The translations under genes and the position numbers were made by a program. A model generated the notes under the pieces. It was given only the letters and a program-made list of their open reading frames with translations. It made no database searches and had not been told where the DNA came from. From assembly GCA_017440425.1 (NCBI GenBank), contig JAFSHJ010000222.1:1-15211 (forward strand): DNA of 15,211 nucleotides. Reading direction: 5' to 3'. Shown here piece after piece: positions 14,445-15,211 of this stretch (positions are counted from its first letter, which is position 1; every line of letters starts with the position of its first letter). The DNA comes from Oscillospiraceae bacterium. GTDB taxonomy: Bacteria > Bacillota > Clostridia > Oscillospirales > Ruminococcaceae.

Positions 14445-15049
14445 AAAGGGTGGCAGGTTTGGATAGAAGCTGTTTTGAAAACCAAATGAAGTTTCTCATA
14501 GAAGCGGACAAAATGAAAAACATTTTGCGTCAAACCCTTTTGGCAGACGGTTCCCGCAGAGAAAACGATGCGGAACACTCCTGGCATTTTGCGCTTATGG
14601 CAATGACGCTGGCAGAATATTCCGCAAGAGAGATAGATATGCTGCGTGTGCTTAAAATGGCGCTTCTCCACGATATCGTGGAGATATACGCAGGCGATAC
14701 CTTTGCCTACGATGAAAAAGGGCATGAGGACAAAGCCGAGAGAGAAGCTGCCGCAGCAGATAAGATTTTTGCAATGCTTCCCGCCGAACAGTCTGCGGAA
14801 TACCGCGAACTGTGGGAGGAGTTTGATGCAATGGAGACAGCGGATTCCCGCTATGCCGCTACGATAGACCGCCTGCAGCCGTTGGTCAACAACTATCTCA
14901 CCAACGGTCACACATGGAAGCTTGGCAATGTGACAAGCGATAAAGTTTATAAGCGCATTTCTGTTGCGGAGGATACGATCCCCGAGGTTTGGCCTATCAT
15001 TCGGAAATATATTGAAAAAGCCATAGACAGCGGAATGCTGAAAAGATGA
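14441..15049 (+). CDS. HD-domain phosphohydrolase, YfbR/HDDC2-like
   Basis: This 202-residue protein has a single HD domain. Metal-binding residues are visible as His46 (EHSW), His77-Asp78 (LLHDIVE) and Asp143 (TIDRLQPL). The spacing matches the 5'-nucleotidase YfbR and human HDDC2-type proteins, which release phosphate from (deoxy)nucleoside monophosphates. Substrate specificity cannot be read from the sequence. The GTG start at 14441 overlaps the recN stop (GTGA), with AAGG seven bases upstream, implying translational coupling. Another in-frame GTG lies at 14450. A strong hairpin follows the gene. A nucleotide-pool role beside a repair gene is plausible but inferred. Confidence 0.82.
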   Translation: MKRVAGLDRSCFENQMKFLIEADKMKNILRQTLLADGSRRENDAEHSWHFALMAMTLAEYSAREIDMLRVLKMALLHDIVEIYAGDTFAYDEKGHEDKAEREAAAADKIFAMLPAEQSAEYRELWEEFDAMETADSRYAATIDRLQPLVNNYLTNGHTWKLGNVTSDKVYKRISVAEDTIPEVWPIIRKYIEKAIDSGMLKR

Positions 15050-15067
15050 AGCAGAATATTAAAAATT

Positions 15068-15103
15068 AAACAACATAGCAATTTGTTTGCTATGTTGTTT
15101 CTT
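15068..15103 (+). terminator. Long perfect hairpin after the HD phosphohydrolase gene, likely bidirectional terminator
   Basis: The arms 15068-15081 and 15087-15100 are perfectly complementary over 14 bp around a five-base loop. On the plus strand only a short, interrupted T stretch follows (TTTCTTG). On the minus strand the stem is followed by a longer T-rich tract. It marks the end of the nusB-to-HD gene run and separates it from the methyltransferase gene. Confidence 0.6.
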
Positions 15104-15137
15104 GTCAACAGATAAATGAAAAGAAAGAGGTGTTTTT

Positions 15138-15211
15138 ATGCCGGTGTTGAAAGGTTTGGAGTGGACGTTTGATACCATTGCCGATAAGTACGAAAAAATG
15201 CGTCCGGGATA
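15138..15211 (+). CDS. Class I SAM-dependent methyltransferase, N-terminus only
   Basis: An ATG at 15138, behind AGAGG with seven-base spacing, opens a frame that runs off the window end. Only 24 residues are visible, including FDTIADKYEKMRPG. This resembles the opening of class I (UbiE-like) SAM-dependent methyltransferases, where such a segment precedes the SAM-binding motif. The SAM motif itself lies outside the window, so the call rests on a short stretch. No good promoter was found between the upstream hairpin and this gene. Confidence 0.55.
   Translation, partial: MPVLKGLEWTFDTIADKYEKMRPG

Noticed and set aside
15101..15137. TTGTCA as a -35 element for the methyltransferase gene
   Set aside because: No acceptable -10 sequence lies 16-18 bases downstream.
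1..15211. CRISPR arrays, insertion sequences, tRNA or rRNA genes, phage-defence genes
   Set aside because: No spaced direct repeats, transposase motifs, tRNA-like cloverleaf or rRNA stretches were recognised; the window is nearly fully occupied by identified protein genes.

Overview
The window is a chromosomal segment of an endospore-forming Firmicute, most likely a Clostridia-class anaerobe. A complete spoIIIAA-AH sporulation operon is followed by asp23(yqhY)-nusB-xseA-xseB-ispA-tlyA-nadK-argR-recN. This is the conserved Bacillus/Clostridium order with losses: accB/accC, folD and dxs are not in their usual slots, and nadK lies between tlyA and argR as is common in Clostridia. Ribosome binding sites are AGGAGG-like and base composition is moderate. 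No mobile element, CRISPR array, rRNA or tRNA was seen. The species cannot be named from this sequence.

Layout. (1) 1-1985, minus strand: two tandem paralogous alpha/beta-hydrolase esterases. The downstream copy is cut by the window edge. The complete copy carries a C-terminal region resembling an SMP-30/gluconolactonase beta-propeller. (2) 1986-2213: divergent intergenic region with a candidate vegetative promoter for the esterases and a candidate sigma-E promoter for spoIIIA. (3) 2214-7216, plus strand: spoIIIAA to spoIIIAH, tightly spaced or overlapping. They encode the mother-cell part of the SpoIIIA-SpoIIQ channel that supports late sigma-G activity in the forespore. (4) 7217-7712: an Asp23/Gls24-family gene with its own strong sigma-A promoter and an intrinsic terminator. 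(5) 7757-15049: nusB (transcription antitermination), xseAB (exonuclease VII), ispA (prenyl diphosphate synthase), tlyA (rRNA 2'-O-methyltransferase), nadK (NAD kinase), argR (arginine repressor), recN (break repair) and an HD-domain phosphohydrolase coupled to recN, ending in a long hairpin. (6) 15138-15211: the N-terminus of a SAM-dependent methyltransferase, cut by the window end.

The window is mostly conserved core genome. I found no convincing undescribed multi-gene system. The least ordinary parts are the tandem esterase/propeller genes beside the sporulation operon, the dual expression signals around asp23, the recN-HD phosphohydrolase coupling and several regulatory-looking hairpins.
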